DNA from: Luedemannella flava
GTDB lineage: Bacteria > Actinomycetota > Actinomycetes > Mycobacteriales > Micromonosporaceae
Length of the DNA stretch: 64,000 nt
Reading direction: 5' to 3'
NCBI RefSeq assembly: GCF_039528515.1
Contig: NZ_BAAALT010000013.1
Location: 1-64,000, forward strand
Under the pieces are notes generated by a model. It was not told where the DNA came from. It ran no database searches and saw nothing but the letters and a program-made list of their open reading frames with translations. A program made the translations under genes and the position numbers. Below are positions 7,699 to 19,900 of this stretch, piece by piece; the first letter of the stretch is position 1, and every line of letters starts with the position of its first letter.

Positions 7699-9974
7699 AC
7701 GAGTTGATCATCGGGGCGCGGATGGCGCTCACGGGCGGGCGCGAGGGATGGATCCGGACCGCGCTCACCGCCCTCGGCGTCGGCGTCGGCGTGGCCATGC
7801 TGCTGCTCGCCGCCTCGCTGCCGGTCGCGCTGCAGGCGCGCGGCGACCGGGGCCAGGCGCGCGCGGACCTCATCGGGAGCGTCATCGAGAAGCCGGCCGC
7901 CAACACGCTGCTGAGCTTCACGGTCGACACCGCGTTCCGGGGCACGGCCGTGCGTGGCCGCCTGGTCGAGGCCGAGGGCCCGCAGGCGCCGGTTCCGCCC
8001 GGGCTCACGCGGCTGCCCCGCCGGGGCGAGGTCGCCGTGTCGCCGGCCCTGCGCGACCTGTTGGCCACCCCGGACGGGCAGCGGCTGTTCGCGCCCAGGC
8101 TCGGCGGTGACACGGTCACCGCGACCATCGGCGACGACGGGCTGCTGGGCCCGGGGGAGCTGGTGTTCATCCGGGGCGCCGACCTCGACCCGGGCTCGTC
8201 CACGCGGCTGGACCACTACGGCGACACCGGGCCCGACGCGCCGCAGAGCCCGCTGCTGACCTTCCTTGTGATCGTCATCTTCGTCGTACTCCTGCTGCCC
8301 CTCGGGGTTTTCCTGAGCGCGGCGGTGCGCTTCGGCGGCGAGGGTCGCGACCGGCGCCTGGCCGCGCTGCGGCTGCTCGGCGCCGACCCGCGGATGACGC
8401 GGTTGGTCGCGGCCGGCGAGGCCGCGGTGGGCGCGCTGTTCGGGCTCCTGGTGGGCGCGGGGCTGTTCCTGCTCGGCCGGCAGCTCGTCCCGCTGGTGAC
8501 GCTGTGGGACATCAGCGTGTTCGCCGCCGACATCCGGCCCGCGCCCGGGCTGGTGGCGGTCATCGCCGTGACGGTCCCGGCCGTCGCGGTCGTGGTGAGT
8601 CTGGTGGCGCTGCGGGGCGTGCTCATCGAGCCGCTGGGCGTCACCCGCCGGGTGGGCGGGCCGCGCCGGCGGATGTGGTGGCGGGTGCTCCTGCCCGCCG
8701 TCGGCTTGGCCCTGCTGTGGCCGCTCGTGGGCGGCGTCCGCGAGGGCATCGACGACCGGATGATCTACCAGATCGCGGCCGGCGCGACGCTGCTGCTGCT
8801 CGGCACCGTCACGCTGCTGCCGTGGCTGGCCGACCTCCTCGTGCGCCGCCTGCGCGGCGGGGCGGTGGCCTGGCAGCTCGCCGTGCGCCGGCTCCAGCTC
8901 GACAGCGCCGCGTCGGCGCGCCTCGTCAACGGCATCGCGGTGGCCGTCGCCGGCACGATCGGCCTGCACACGCTGTTCGCCGCGGTCGAGCGGGAGGTCA
9001 CGGTGCAGACGGGCCAGGACCTCACCCGCGCGCACGCCGAGGTGATCGTTTTCGCGCCGAACGCGGGCGCGCCGGCGGTCGCCCGGGCGTTGCTCGCCGC
9101 GCCGGCTGTCACGGGCGCGACCGCCACCAGCTACGTGACCGGCGTGTCCATGAAGGACAACGGCGCCACCGTCGCGGGCATCCGCGTCGGGGACTGCGCC
9201 GCCCTGGCGGAGATCGCCACGCTGGGCGACTGCGCCGACGGCGACGTGTTCGTCGCGACCAGCGACGAGGCGGGCCAGGTGGAACTGTCGATCCCGCCGG
9301 GCACCCGGTTGGCGGTCGGCGACGGCATCGCCTGGACCATGCCCGCGGGCGCGCGCCAGGTCCCGGCCCGCACCGACCCCCTCGGCGGCGAGTCGGGTGG
9401 GCTGCTCGTGACCCCGTCGGCGTTCCCGGAGCTGTCGCGCCTGCGCAACGGTTACGTGATGGCCTACGTGACGCTGGACCGGACCGTGCCGGACACGCCC
9501 GACCTGCTGCGCGTCACGGCGGCCGGGTTCGGTCCCGCGTCCAGTGTGGCGATGCTGAAGCAGACCGAGCAGGCCCGGCGGTTCGTCAGCATCCGCCGGG
9601 CGCTCTACGCCGGCGTCGTGGTCACCCTGCTGCTCATCGCCGGCAGCATGCTGGTCGGCATCGTCGAGCAGTTGCGCGAACGGCGACGGCTGCTCGCCAT
9701 GCTGGTCGCGGTCGGCACCCGGCGGGCCACGCTGGGCTGGTCGGTGCTCTGGCAGGCGATCGTGCCGGTGACCATCGGCCTGACCCTCGCCACCGCGTTC
9801 GGCCTGGCCCTGGGGGCGGTGCTGCTGCGCATGCTGAACGTCGAGTTCTCGATCGACTGGACGGTGGTGGGCCTGACCACGGGGCTGGCCGCGGCCGTCG
9901 TCCTGCTGATCACCGCGGCGAGCCTGCCGGTGCTCTGGCGCCTCACCCGGCCGGGAGGGCTGCGCACCGAATAG
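7695..9974 (+). CDS. FtsX-like ABC transporter permease
   Basis: 759 residues. One N-terminal membrane segment (about 17-45), an extracellular domain to about 190, a block of six hydrophobic segments (190-425), a second extracellular domain (about 430-635), and three C-terminal segments forming the FtsX core (from RALYAGVVVTLLLIAGSMLV to the end). This duplicated layout is common for actinobacterial FtsX/MacB permeases. GTG start overlaps the ATPase stop. Its stop is only 3 bp from the stop of the convergent phosphosugar mutase gene. Substrate cannot be read from sequence; lipid, lipoprotein or antimicrobial peptide handling are all possible. Confidence 0.9.
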   Translation: MNELIIGARMALTGGREGWIRTALTALGVGVGVAMLLLAASLPVALQARGDRGQARADLIGSVIEKPAANTLLSFTVDTAFRGTAVRGRLVEAEGPQAPVPPGLTRLPRRGEVAVSPALRDLLATPDGQRLFAPRLGGDTVTATIGDDGLLGPGELVFIRGADLDPGSSTRLDHYGDTGPDAPQSPLLTFLVIVIFVVLLLPLGVFLSAAVRFGGEGRDRRLAALRLLGADPRMTRLVAAGEAAVGALFGLLVGAGLFLLGRQLVPLVTLWDISVFAADIRPAPGLVAVIAVTVPAVAVVVSLVALRGVLIEPLGVTRRVGGPRRRMWWRVLLPAVGLALLWPLVGGVREGIDDRMIYQIAAGATLLLLGTVTLLPWLADLLVRRLRGGAVAWQLAVRRLQLDSAASARLVNGIAVAVAGTIGLHTLFAAVEREVTVQTGQDLTRAHAEVIVFAPNAGAPAVARALLAAPAVTGATATSYVTGVSMKDNGATVAGIRVGDCAALAEIATLGDCADGDVFVATSDEAGQVELSIPPGTRLAVGDGIAWTMPAGARQVPARTDPLGGESGGLLVTPSAFPELSRLRNGYVMAYVTLDRTVPDTPDLLRVTAAGFGPASSVAMLKQTEQARRFVSIRRALYAGVVVTLLLIAGSMLVGIVEQLRERRRLLAMLVAVGTRRATLGWSVLWQAIVPVTIGLTLATAFGLALGAVLLRMLNVEFSIDWTVVGLTTGLAAAVVLLITAASLPVLWRLTRPGGLRTE

Positions 9975-9977
9975 GGG

Positions 9978-11636
9978 TCACAGGCCCAGCGCGGTCTCGA
10001 CCTCGGTGCGCAGGGCCGAGAGCTGGGCGGCGGTGCGCTCGCGCGCCGCGGCGACATCGCCGTCCAGCACCGGCTCGACGACCTCCAGGTACGCCTTCAG
10101 CTTGGGTTCGGTGCCCGACGGGCGCACGACGACGCGGGCGGACTCGGCGCGCACGATGACGACGTCCGCCCCCGGCAGCAGATCCTCCAGCGTGGTCACC
10201 GGCTCGTCGAGCAACGTGTCCGGGGGGCGGGCCCGGAAGCGGGCCATCGCGTCGTCGATCTCGCGCAGGTCGTCGACGCGGACGGAGAGCTGGTCGGTGG
10301 CGTACACGCCGTACTCCGTGGCGAGCTCGTCCAGGCGGTCGGTGAGCGTGCGCAGTTCGGTCTTGAGGCCGGCGGCCAGCTCGCCGATCAGCAGGGCGGC
10401 GGTGATGCCGTCCTTGTCGCGCACGTGCTCGGGGGCCACGCAGTAGCCCAGCGCCTCCTCGTACCCGTAGACGAGGTCCTCGCCCGCCCGGGTGACCCAC
10501 TTGAAGCCGGTGAGCGTCTCCGCGTACGGCAGGTCGCGGCGGGCGCACAGCTCGCGCAGCAGCGACGAGGAGACGATCGTCGTGGCGTACCGGCCGCGGA
10601 CGCCGCGGCGCATCAGGTGGTCGGCCAGCAGGACGCCGACCTCGTCGCCGCGCAGCATGCGCCATGTGTCGCCGTCGGCCACCGCCACCGCGCACCGGTC
10701 GGCGTCGGGGTCGTTCGCGATGGCGATGTCGGCGCCGGCCCGGCGGGCGAGGTTCAGCACCAGGTCCATCGCCCCCGGCTCCTCCGGGTTCGGGAAGGTC
10801 ACCGTGGGAAAGTCGGGATCGGGGTTGGCCTGCTGCGGCACCACGAGCGGCGTGCTGAAGCCCGCCTTGGCGAACGCGGCGCCGACCAGGCCCGCGCCCA
10901 CGCCGTGCAGGGCCGTGTACGCGATGGTGAGGCGCTCCCGCTCGGCCCGGTCGACGGTCAGCTCGTCGAGGACGGCCACGGCACCGGCCAGGTACGCCTC
11001 GACGATGTCCTCGCCGAGCACGGTGCCGGCGGGACCCAGCGGGACCGTCGACAGGGGCCCCACGCCCCGGATGGCCGCCTCGATCTCGGCGTCGGCGGGC
11101 GGCACGATCTGGGCGCCGTCGCCGCCCGGCCCGCCCAGGCCGTGGCCGAGATAGACCTTGTACCCGTTGTCCTGGGGCGGGTTGTGGCTGGCCGTGACCA
11201 TCACCCCCGCGCACGCGTCGAGGTGCCGCACGGCGAAGGCCAGCACGGGCGTCGGCAGGGTGTGCGGCATCAGCAGGGCCTGCCGCCCGGCGCCCGTGGC
11301 GACGCGCGCCGTCTCGGCCGCGAACTCGCGGGAGCCGTGCCGCGCGTCGTACCCGATGATGAGCGGACCCTGCGCCCCGCGGACGGCGAGCCAGGTGACC
11401 AGGCCGGCGGCGGCGGCCCGGACCACGGCGAGGTTCATGCCGTTGGGGCCCGCGCGCAGCGGCCCGCGCAGGCCGGCCGTGCCGAAGGTGAGGGTGCCGG
11501 TGAACCGGTCGGCAAGCTCGTCGGCCGTGGCCGGCAGGCGGTCCAGCAGCGCGCTCAGCTCTGCCCGGGTCGCGGGGTCGGGGTCCTCGGCAAGCCACTG
11601 CTCGGCCTGCTTGCGCAGCGCCTCGACCTCGGTCAC
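9978..11636 (-). CDS. pmmB: Phosphosugar mutase (phosphomannomutase/phosphopentomutase family)
   Basis: 552 residues, the length of the Rv3308 PmmB class. Four-domain alpha-D-phosphohexomutase fold: FGTAGLRGPL near residue 51, phosphoserine Ser150 in TASHNPP, metal loop NDPDADR near residue 310, sugar loop GYEEALGY, phosphate loop VVRPSGTEPKLKAY near the end. GTG start at 11634-11636 with AGGGGG upstream. In M. tuberculosis pmmB sits beside deoD and upp; here deoC and upp are close, so activity on (deoxy)ribose 1-phosphate is as likely as on mannose phosphate (inference). It follows a Ser/Thr kinase gene by 50 bp on the same strand. Confidence 0.9.
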   Translation of the reverse strand: MTEVEALRKQAEQWLAEDPDPATRAELSALLDRLPATADELADRFTGTLTFGTAGLRGPLRAGPNGMNLAVVRAAAAGLVTWLAVRGAQGPLIIGYDARHGSREFAAETARVATGAGRQALLMPHTLPTPVLAFAVRHLDACAGVMVTASHNPPQDNGYKVYLGHGLGGPGGDGAQIVPPADAEIEAAIRGVGPLSTVPLGPAGTVLGEDIVEAYLAGAVAVLDELTVDRAERERLTIAYTALHGVGAGLVGAAFAKAGFSTPLVVPQQANPDPDFPTVTFPNPEEPGAMDLVLNLARRAGADIAIANDPDADRCAVAVADGDTWRMLRGDEVGVLLADHLMRRGVRGRYATTIVSSSLLRELCARRDLPYAETLTGFKWVTRAGEDLVYGYEEALGYCVAPEHVRDKDGITAALLIGELAAGLKTELRTLTDRLDELATEYGVYATDQLSVRVDDLREIDDAMARFRARPPDTLLDEPVTTLEDLLPGADVVIVRAESARVVVRPSGTEPKLKAYLEVVEPVLDGDVAAARERTAAQLSALRTEVETALGL

Positions 11637-11686
11637 GCCTGCCCCCTAACCAGCTCCACCCGTTGCGTTGATACTACGGGCGGCGC

Positions 11687-13516
11687 TCAGGAGGTGAGCG
11701 TGAACGACCGCACCATCTCGCTGTAGAAGATCTTACTTTCCTCGAAGGCCCCGTCCGGGACGCTGAGGTAGAACGAGGTGGCCTGGCCGCCCTGGACGAT
11801 CGCGCGCCAGATGCCGTGCCGCATCTCCTCGCCCTCGCCGCAGGTGTACTCCAGCTCGGCCGACGCGACGCCGCCGAGGTCGCCGGCGTCGGTGAGGCTC
11901 ACCCGCTGGTACGCGGCCTTGCAGCTGGCCGACGACTGGGGCAGCCGCCGTTCGGCCGCGCGCAGGAACGCGGCGGCGGACCCGGAGGCGTTCTCCTGGT
12001 TGATGCGGACCTTGCGGGGCCCGCCCGCCTCGTCGGGCGCGATGAAGTCCACCCACGTGCCGCCGCCGGTGGACTTCTTCCAGCTCTTCGGGACGTTGAC
12101 CGCGAGGCCCTTGTCGGCGTCCCTGTAGAGCTGGACCTCGGGGTACAGCGGCTGGGCGGCCGGCGGCGCCGACGGGTCGCCCCCGGTCGGGCCGGCCTTC
12201 TGTGACTTGTCGCCGTCGCCGCCGAACCAGCCGGCGAGCGCGCCGATGCCGACGATGACGAGCAGCAGCGCGAGGCCGCCGACGATGACGGTGCGGGCGA
12301 AGCCCGGGCTGCCGGGACGCAGGGCCCTGGCGCGGTCGCCGAGGTCGGCCACCAGCCCGCCGCCCATGCCGTTGGACCGGGCGTGCCGGTGGCTGGGCGT
12401 GTGCCCGGCGGGAGCGCCGTAGGTCGAGGGTCGCGCGGGGGGCGGTGGGGCGACCTCCGGGGCCTCCGGCTGCTGGAGGCTCGCCAGGTGGTCGGTGAGC
12501 GATGCGCCCGGGGCGAGCATCGCCCGGCCGCCGACCTGGCCGGACGGCGGCGGCGGGTTGACGGCCGGCGGCGGCGTGACGGGCGGCCGCACCACCGCGT
12601 ACGGGTCGGTGTCGGGGTGCTGCACGGGCGACCGGCCGAGCGGCCCGCCCAGCAGCTCGCGCAGCATGTCGCGGGCCTGGTCGACGGTCCACCGCCGGGC
12701 CGGGTCCTTCTCCAGCAGGCCGGTGAGCACCGGGGCGAGCGGGCCGGCCAGCCGCATGGGCCGGGGCGCCTCCTCGACGACGGCCCGCATGGTCTCGAAC
12801 GGGTCGGTCTTGTCGAACGGCGGGCTGCCCTCGACGGCGGTGTAGAGCGTCACGCCGAGGGAGAACAGGTCGCTGGGCGGGCCGAAGCGGCCGCCGACGG
12901 CCCGCTCGGGGGAGATGAAGTGGGGCGACCCGAGCACCATGCCGGGCGTGGTCAGGTTGCTCTCCTGCGGCAGCCGGGCCACGCCGAAGTCGGTGAGCAC
13001 GCAGCGGCCGTCGGTGCAGATCAGCACGTTGGCGGGTTTCACGTCGCGGTGCAGGACGCCGACCGCGTGGGCGACCTCCAGGGCGCCCAGCATGGCGATG
13101 CCGATCTTCGCGACGGCACGACCGGCCAGCGGGCCGTCTTCGATGATCATGTCGGCGAGGCTGCGCGACTCCAGCAGCTCCATGACGATCCACGGCCGGC
13201 CGCCGTCGGTCACGACGTCGTAGACCTGCACGATCGACGGGTGCGACAGGGCGGCGCAGGCCCGCGCCTCGCGCATCGTGCGCTCGCACAGCGCGGCGCG
13301 CTCGTCCGGCGGCATCTGCGGCGGGAGGAGCACCTCCTTGACCGCGACCTCGCGGCGCAGCACCCCGTCCGTGGCGCGCCAGACCGTGCCCATGCCGCCA
13401 TGACCCAGCGGGGTGCGCAGGGTGTAGCGACCACCGACCACGACGCCCGGAACTGCCCGGTCGGTCGGACGACCGGGCATGGGCTGCTCGTGGAATGTGG
13501 GGATATGGGTCGTCAA
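11687..13516 (-). CDS. Membrane Ser/Thr protein kinase with extracellular domain
   Basis: 609 residues. Hanks-type kinase domain at about 30-290: glycine loop GHGGMG, Lys60 in VAVK, HRD Asp158 in HRDVKPANV, DFG Asp176, activation segment LTTPGMVLGSPHFISPE. A Pro-rich juxtamembrane linker (300-365), one membrane helix (about 409-431) and an extracellular domain of about 175 residues with two cysteines (SASCKAAY, EYTCGEG) follow. No PASTA repeats, so it is not a PknB-type peptidoglycan sensor. The start is TTG at 13514-13516, giving MTTHIPTFHEQPMPGRP; an internal ATG 12 codons later is possible. Next gene downstream is the phosphosugar mutase. Confidence 0.92.
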   Translation of the reverse strand: MTTHIPTFHEQPMPGRPTDRAVPGVVVGGRYTLRTPLGHGGMGTVWRATDGVLRREVAVKEVLLPPQMPPDERAALCERTMREARACAALSHPSIVQVYDVVTDGGRPWIVMELLESRSLADMIIEDGPLAGRAVAKIGIAMLGALEVAHAVGVLHRDVKPANVLICTDGRCVLTDFGVARLPQESNLTTPGMVLGSPHFISPERAVGGRFGPPSDLFSLGVTLYTAVEGSPPFDKTDPFETMRAVVEEAPRPMRLAGPLAPVLTGLLEKDPARRWTVDQARDMLRELLGGPLGRSPVQHPDTDPYAVVRPPVTPPPAVNPPPPSGQVGGRAMLAPGASLTDHLASLQQPEAPEVAPPPPARPSTYGAPAGHTPSHRHARSNGMGGGLVADLGDRARALRPGSPGFARTVIVGGLALLLVIVGIGALAGWFGGDGDKSQKAGPTGGDPSAPPAAQPLYPEVQLYRDADKGLAVNVPKSWKKSTGGGTWVDFIAPDEAGGPRKVRINQENASGSAAAFLRAAERRLPQSSASCKAAYQRVSLTDAGDLGGVASAELEYTCGEGEEMRHGIWRAIVQGGQATSFYLSVPDGAFEESKIFYSEMVRSFTLTS

Positions 13517-13688
13517 CGCGGTGGAGCCGTCCTGCGAGGGGCCATTGGGGTCAGGTCACTCTCGGGTCGGGTGCCGGGTCATGGAATAGCCAACTGAACT
13601 ATCTTGCGCGACGTCGCGCCCTGAGGAAAGTCAGACCTCCGACCGAGGTGCGGCGTGGCCGTCCGGTGGGGGCCATACGATCGCGGTT

Positions 13689-15290
<1,602 letters not shown>

Positions 15291-15620
15291 GCGCATTCAC
15301 CTGATCGAGCGTTAACGGACACGCAGTGTGATTAGTGTGCCGTCGGCGACGCTGAAAATGCTTCTTACGCTGCGTGTTGCTGCCGCGAAGTGGGACGCTT
15401 GTCGTCGGTGTGGCAAACGTGAAAACGGGTAAGCGTGTCCGGTACGCCCGATGTCCTGAGGTGGCAAGATAGGGGGGAATGGGCCAAACGTGACGCTGTG
15501 CAATGCAGCTGGAACCGAAATGACATTGCGTAGCGTTACCGCCCTCGGACTACCCTGTGTGAGTCCCCCGGGTAGAAACGCAAGACAGCCATATTGACCG
15601 ACTGAAATCGAGATGTCGTT
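15291..15620. other. Intergenic region, lower GC, with small hairpin
   Basis: 330 bp without a gene and with visibly more A/T than the flanks. It contains an inverted repeat CTACCC (15550-15555) and GGGTAG (15570-15575) about 45 bp before the amidohydrolase start, and a TTGACC at about 15595. This should carry the amidohydrolase promoter and a long 5' leader. I looked for a riboswitch architecture and could not establish one. Confidence 0.4.
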
Positions 15621-16928
15621 GTGACGAGTGTGCTGACGCTGCCCGCGACAGCCGGCGGCGGACCTGAGCAAGCGGACCGGATCGACCCCCGAGGCACCCT
15701 CGGCTGTCCCGCCGCGTACGACCCGCGCCCGGCGCTCGATCGTTTCCTCGCCGCCCGGGGCGGGCACCTCATCGCGGTACGCCGTCACATCCACGCGCAC
15801 CCCGAGCTGTCCGGCCAGGAGTTCGAGACGGCCGCGCTCATTCAGCGGGAGCTGGTCGAGGCCGGGCTCAAGCCGCGGCTGCTGCCCCAGGGCAACGGCG
15901 TCATCTGCGACATCGGCACGGGCGACGGCCCGGTCCTGGCGCTGCGCGCGGACATCGACGCGTTGCCCCTGCCGGACACCAAGGACGTGCCCTACCGCTC
16001 GACGAAGCCGAACGTCTGCCACGCCTGCGGGCACGACGTGCACGCCACGATCCTGCTGGGCGCCGGGCTCATGTTCGCCCAACTGGCGAGGGCGGGCGCG
16101 CTGCCGGGCCGGGTGCGGCTGCTCTTCCAGCCGGCCGAGGAGCAGATCATGGTCCGCGAGGACGGCCTGCTCACCGGCGCCCCCGAGATCATCGCGGCGG
16201 GCGGCCTCAAGGACGTCTCCCGGATCTTCGCCCTGCACTGCAACCCGCAGCTGCCCGTCGGCACGGTCGGCGTGCGCTCCGGCGCGTTCACCGCGGCGGC
16301 CGACACGGTCGAGGTCCGCATCACCGGGCCGGGCGGCCACACGGCCCGCCCGCACCTCACCGTGGACCTGGTGCACAGCCTCGGCCGCGTCCTCGTCGAC
16401 GTGCCGGCGCTGCTCGACCGGCGGGTCGACGTGCGCGGCGGGGTGAGCCTGGTCTTCGGCGCGGTCCGCGCCGGCGAGGCGGCCAACACCATCCCGAGCG
16501 AGGGCTACGCGCGCGGCACCGTCCGCACGCTGAGCCGCGACACCTGGCGGGAGCTGCCGACCCTGGTCACCGAGCTGGTGCAGAGCGTGGTCGCCGGCAC
16601 GGGCGGCACCGCCCACGTGACGTACACGCGCGGCGTGCCGCCGGTCGTCAACGACGCCGCGGCGACCCGGCTCATCGCGGACGCGGCCACGGCCGTGCTG
16701 GGCCCGGACGCGGTGCACGAGGCCGAGGTCAGCATGGGCGGTGAGGACTTCGCGTACTACCTGGAGACCGTTCCCGGCGCGATGATCCGCCTCGGCGTGG
16801 GCCGCCCCAACGCGGTGGACAGCGTCGACATCCACCAGTCCAGTTTCGACATCGACGAGTCCGCGATCGGCCACGGCGTACGCGTCATGGTCTATACGGC
16901 GATCGCCGGGCTGCTGAACCAGCCGTGA
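15621..16928 (+). CDS. M20-family metal-dependent amidohydrolase
   Basis: 435 residues. Peptidase M20D / aminoacylase-like amidohydrolase, corresponding by position to amiA1/amiB1 of M. tuberculosis. Metal ligands: HACGHDVH (Cys136, His138), the QPAEE glutamates near residue 173, and the C-terminal MGGEDFAYYL glutamate near 375. The dimerisation lid is at about 225-335 (GPGGHTARPH). It hydrolyses N-acyl or amide bonds of amino acid derivatives; the exact substrate is not evident. GTG start at 15621; a long leader precedes it. The gene ends immediately before the G homopolymer at 16935. Confidence 0.9.
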   Translation: MTSVLTLPATAGGGPEQADRIDPRGTLGCPAAYDPRPALDRFLAARGGHLIAVRRHIHAHPELSGQEFETAALIQRELVEAGLKPRLLPQGNGVICDIGTGDGPVLALRADIDALPLPDTKDVPYRSTKPNVCHACGHDVHATILLGAGLMFAQLARAGALPGRVRLLFQPAEEQIMVREDGLLTGAPEIIAAGGLKDVSRIFALHCNPQLPVGTVGVRSGAFTAAADTVEVRITGPGGHTARPHLTVDLVHSLGRVLVDVPALLDRRVDVRGGVSLVFGAVRAGEAANTIPSEGYARGTVRTLSRDTWRELPTLVTELVQSVVAGTGGTAHVTYTRGVPPVVNDAAATRLIADAATAVLGPDAVHEAEVSMGGEDFAYYLETVPGAMIRLGVGRPNAVDSVDIHQSSFDIDESAIGHGVRVMVYTAIAGLLNQP

Positions 16929-19900
16929 CCGCCCGGGGGGGGGGGGGGGGGGGGGGGGGCCNCGCCGAAGCGGGTGCCGGCCTGCGCGCCGCCGGCGAAC
17001 TGCCCATTGGTCACGACCTGCGCGCCCGTCGTGGTAGGACCGCCGGGGAAGAGCACCACGGCGCCCTTGCCCGCGTCCTCGCCGGGGATGCCGACGAGCA
17101 CGTTGGCCTGGGTCCCGGAGCGGATCTTCCGGATCGCCACGGCGGCCCCGAACTGGTCGCCCGCCTCGGCGCCGCCGGTCGCGGCCGACTGGCCGAGAAC
17201 CACGGCGCCGGTGCCGGTCACGCCCGACGTCGAACCCTTCAGCACCGTGACCACGCCGCCCGATGTCGCCGAGCCGGCCGACTCGCCGGGCACGCCGACG
17301 GCCAGGTCGTGGTATCCGTCGCCGGTGACGTCGCCGACCGCCAGGGCGGCGCCGAACTGGTCGCCGGTCTCGGCGCTGTCCGGTACGCCGGTCGTGTTCT
17401 GGCTGAACGCCTTGGCGCCGGTGCCGGTCACGCCGGACGTCGAGCCCTTGAGCACGGTCACGATCCCGGCCCGGGCCCGCGTCCCGACCGACTCGCCGGG
17501 TGCGCCGACGGCCAGGTCGCCGTAGCCGTCCCGGTTGAGGTCGCCGATGGCGAGCGCGGCGCCGAACAGGTCGCCGGTCTCGGCGCCGTCCGGCACGCCG
17601 GTCGTGTTCTGCGTGAACGCCCGCGCGCCGGTGCCGGTCACGCCCGTCGCCGAGCCGCGCAGGACGGTGACCATGCCGCCGCGGGGTGACCCGACGGTCT
17701 CGCCGGGGGCGCCCACGGCCAGGTCGGCGTAACCGTCCCGGTTGAGGTCACCGATGGCCAGCGCGGCGCCGAACCGGTCGCCCGCCTCGGCCGCGTCCGG
17801 CACGCCGGTCGTGTTCTGGGTCAGCCAGGCGCGGCCCGTCGTGGTCAGGCCGCTGGAGGTCCCCTTCAGGACGCCGACGCCGCCCGCGGACGAGGAGAAT
17901 CCCTCAGTGCCGATCGCGAGGTCCGCCCGGCCGTCCTTGTTGACGTCGCCCGCGGCCAGCACCTTGCCGAAGCCCGCCGCGGCGGACGTGGTGAAGGTCG
18001 TGCTCGCGAACGCCTTCGAGCGCAGGGCGGTGAGCCCTTCGGACGAGCCGTAGTACACGGTGACCCGGCCGGCGGTCGTGCCCTTGGCTGCCGCGCCGAC
18101 GGCGAGGTCGGCGAAGCCGTCCCCGTTGAAGTCGGCGCTGGTCGTCGCGGCGCCGAACTGCTGGTTGGCCACCGGCACGCCGGCCGTGAGGACCCGCGCG
18201 CTGGACGTGGTCAGGCCGCTGCCCGACGAGCCGTAGGACACGGTCACGGCGCCGGCGTCCGGCAGGCCGTCGACGTCGCGGTCGGGCGAGCCGATCGCCA
18301 CGTCGTTGACCCCGTCACCGTTGTAGTCCGAGTGCACCGGGCTGCTCGCGGCGCAGGTGTAGACCTGCACGTTGTCGAGCCACCAGCCGTAGGCGGCGCT
18401 ACCGGCGATGATGCCGTCGGTGCGGACCTTGAACTGGAGCTTGACCTTCTTGCCCCGGTACGTCGTGGGGTCCAGCGTGATGCGGGACGAGGTCCAGCCG
18501 CGGCTGTCGCCGCCGAACCCGATGCCGCCGTACGCCGCCTCGATCTCGCGGTTGGGCCCGTTGACCCAGGCGCCCTTGGGGGCGGCGTAGGTCGGGTTCG
18601 TGGCGGTGCTCGTGGTGATCCCCAGGAAGCCGCCGTCGAAGTAGCCGGTCCACAGGTAGCCCGGTCCGATCCAGTCGAACGCGTCGAGGTGGTCGAAGCG
18701 CACGTACACGGTGCCCGAGGTGGGCAGCGTGACGCTGGATCTCAGCGTCGCCGTGATGGTCGGCCGCCGGTCGATGAACGGTGTCTGCATCAGCAGCGCG
18801 TTGCCGGCCACCGCGCTCGGGCGCACGCTGCCGTCCACGGCCACCGTCGAGGTCACGTTCCACGCCGAGGCGCTGCTGAACCGGTCGACGAACAGGTTGC
18901 GCGGCCGGGTGCCGGCCGGGCAGATGGCCGCCTGGGCCGGGGCGGCCTCGGTCGCCGGCTGCCGCGTCATCTGCACGGCGGCCGTGGCGCGGCTGACCGA
19001 GGCGCACTCCGTGGTGTAGCCCAGGTTCGCGCAGGACTGCTGCAGGGCGTACGCCAGGTCGGCGTAGTCGGCGCCCGAGGTGAGCAGCTTCTCCGCGCCG
19101 AGCCAGATCTTCGCGACCTTGGTGACGTCCCGGATGCCGGCGACGGTCACGCCGCCGAAGGTGCCGCCGTCGGTCATCAGGTAGGCGGCCTTGTTGCCCA
19201 CGCCGCTGTCGGCGTGCACGCCACCGTTGTCGTCGAAGGCCGGCTTCCAGTTATCGCTCTGGGTGGAGTCCGGGTCGCCGAACAGGGTCGGGTCCTTCAT
19301 GCTGCGGATCGCGCCGCGGACCCACGTCGGCGTCTTGGCCCCCGGGTCGCGCGGCAGGTCCTCACCGAGCAACCAGCGCACCTCCGCGCTGTCGTCGCCC
19401 GCCACCGGGCCGCTGTACGACAGGTCGAACAACTCGCCCAGGACGTCCGAGATCGACTCGTTGATGGCGCCGGACTGGTAGTAGTACAGCAGCCCGGACG
19501 TGTGCTCCGTCACGCCGTGCGCGAGTTCGTGGCCGACGACGTCGTCCGCCGACGCGAACCCGTCGCCGAAGGTCATCTGCTGCCCGTTCCAGAACGCGTT
19601 CGGGAACAGGCACCCGCCGGTGTTCTCGTCCTCCCAGCCGGTCGGGCAGAACCGGGTGGTGGACAGCAGGCGCATGCCCTTGCCGTCGATCCCGTCGCGA
19701 CCCAGGGAGTTGAGGAAGGTGTGCACGGCGCCGGTCAGCTCGTACGCGTTGTCCGCGTCGGCGATGCCGGTGGGTGCCTCACCCTCGGCGCGCGTCTTCC
19801 GGGCGTCCGTGCAGGTCTCGTCGTCGGTGGGCGCGTTGGCGAGGTCGCACACCTGGCGGTTCGGCTCGCTGGCGGTGGCGATCCGCGAGAAGCTCAGCGC

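Noticed and set aside
6972..9035. Minus-strand frame opposite the ABC transporter genes
   Set aside because: Gln/Arg/His-rich shadow; the plus-strand ATPase and permease have intact motifs.
15291..15620. Riboswitch before the amidohydrolase gene
   Set aside because: The long lower-GC leader is suggestive, but no conserved core of a known class could be matched; only a 6-bp hairpin is firm.
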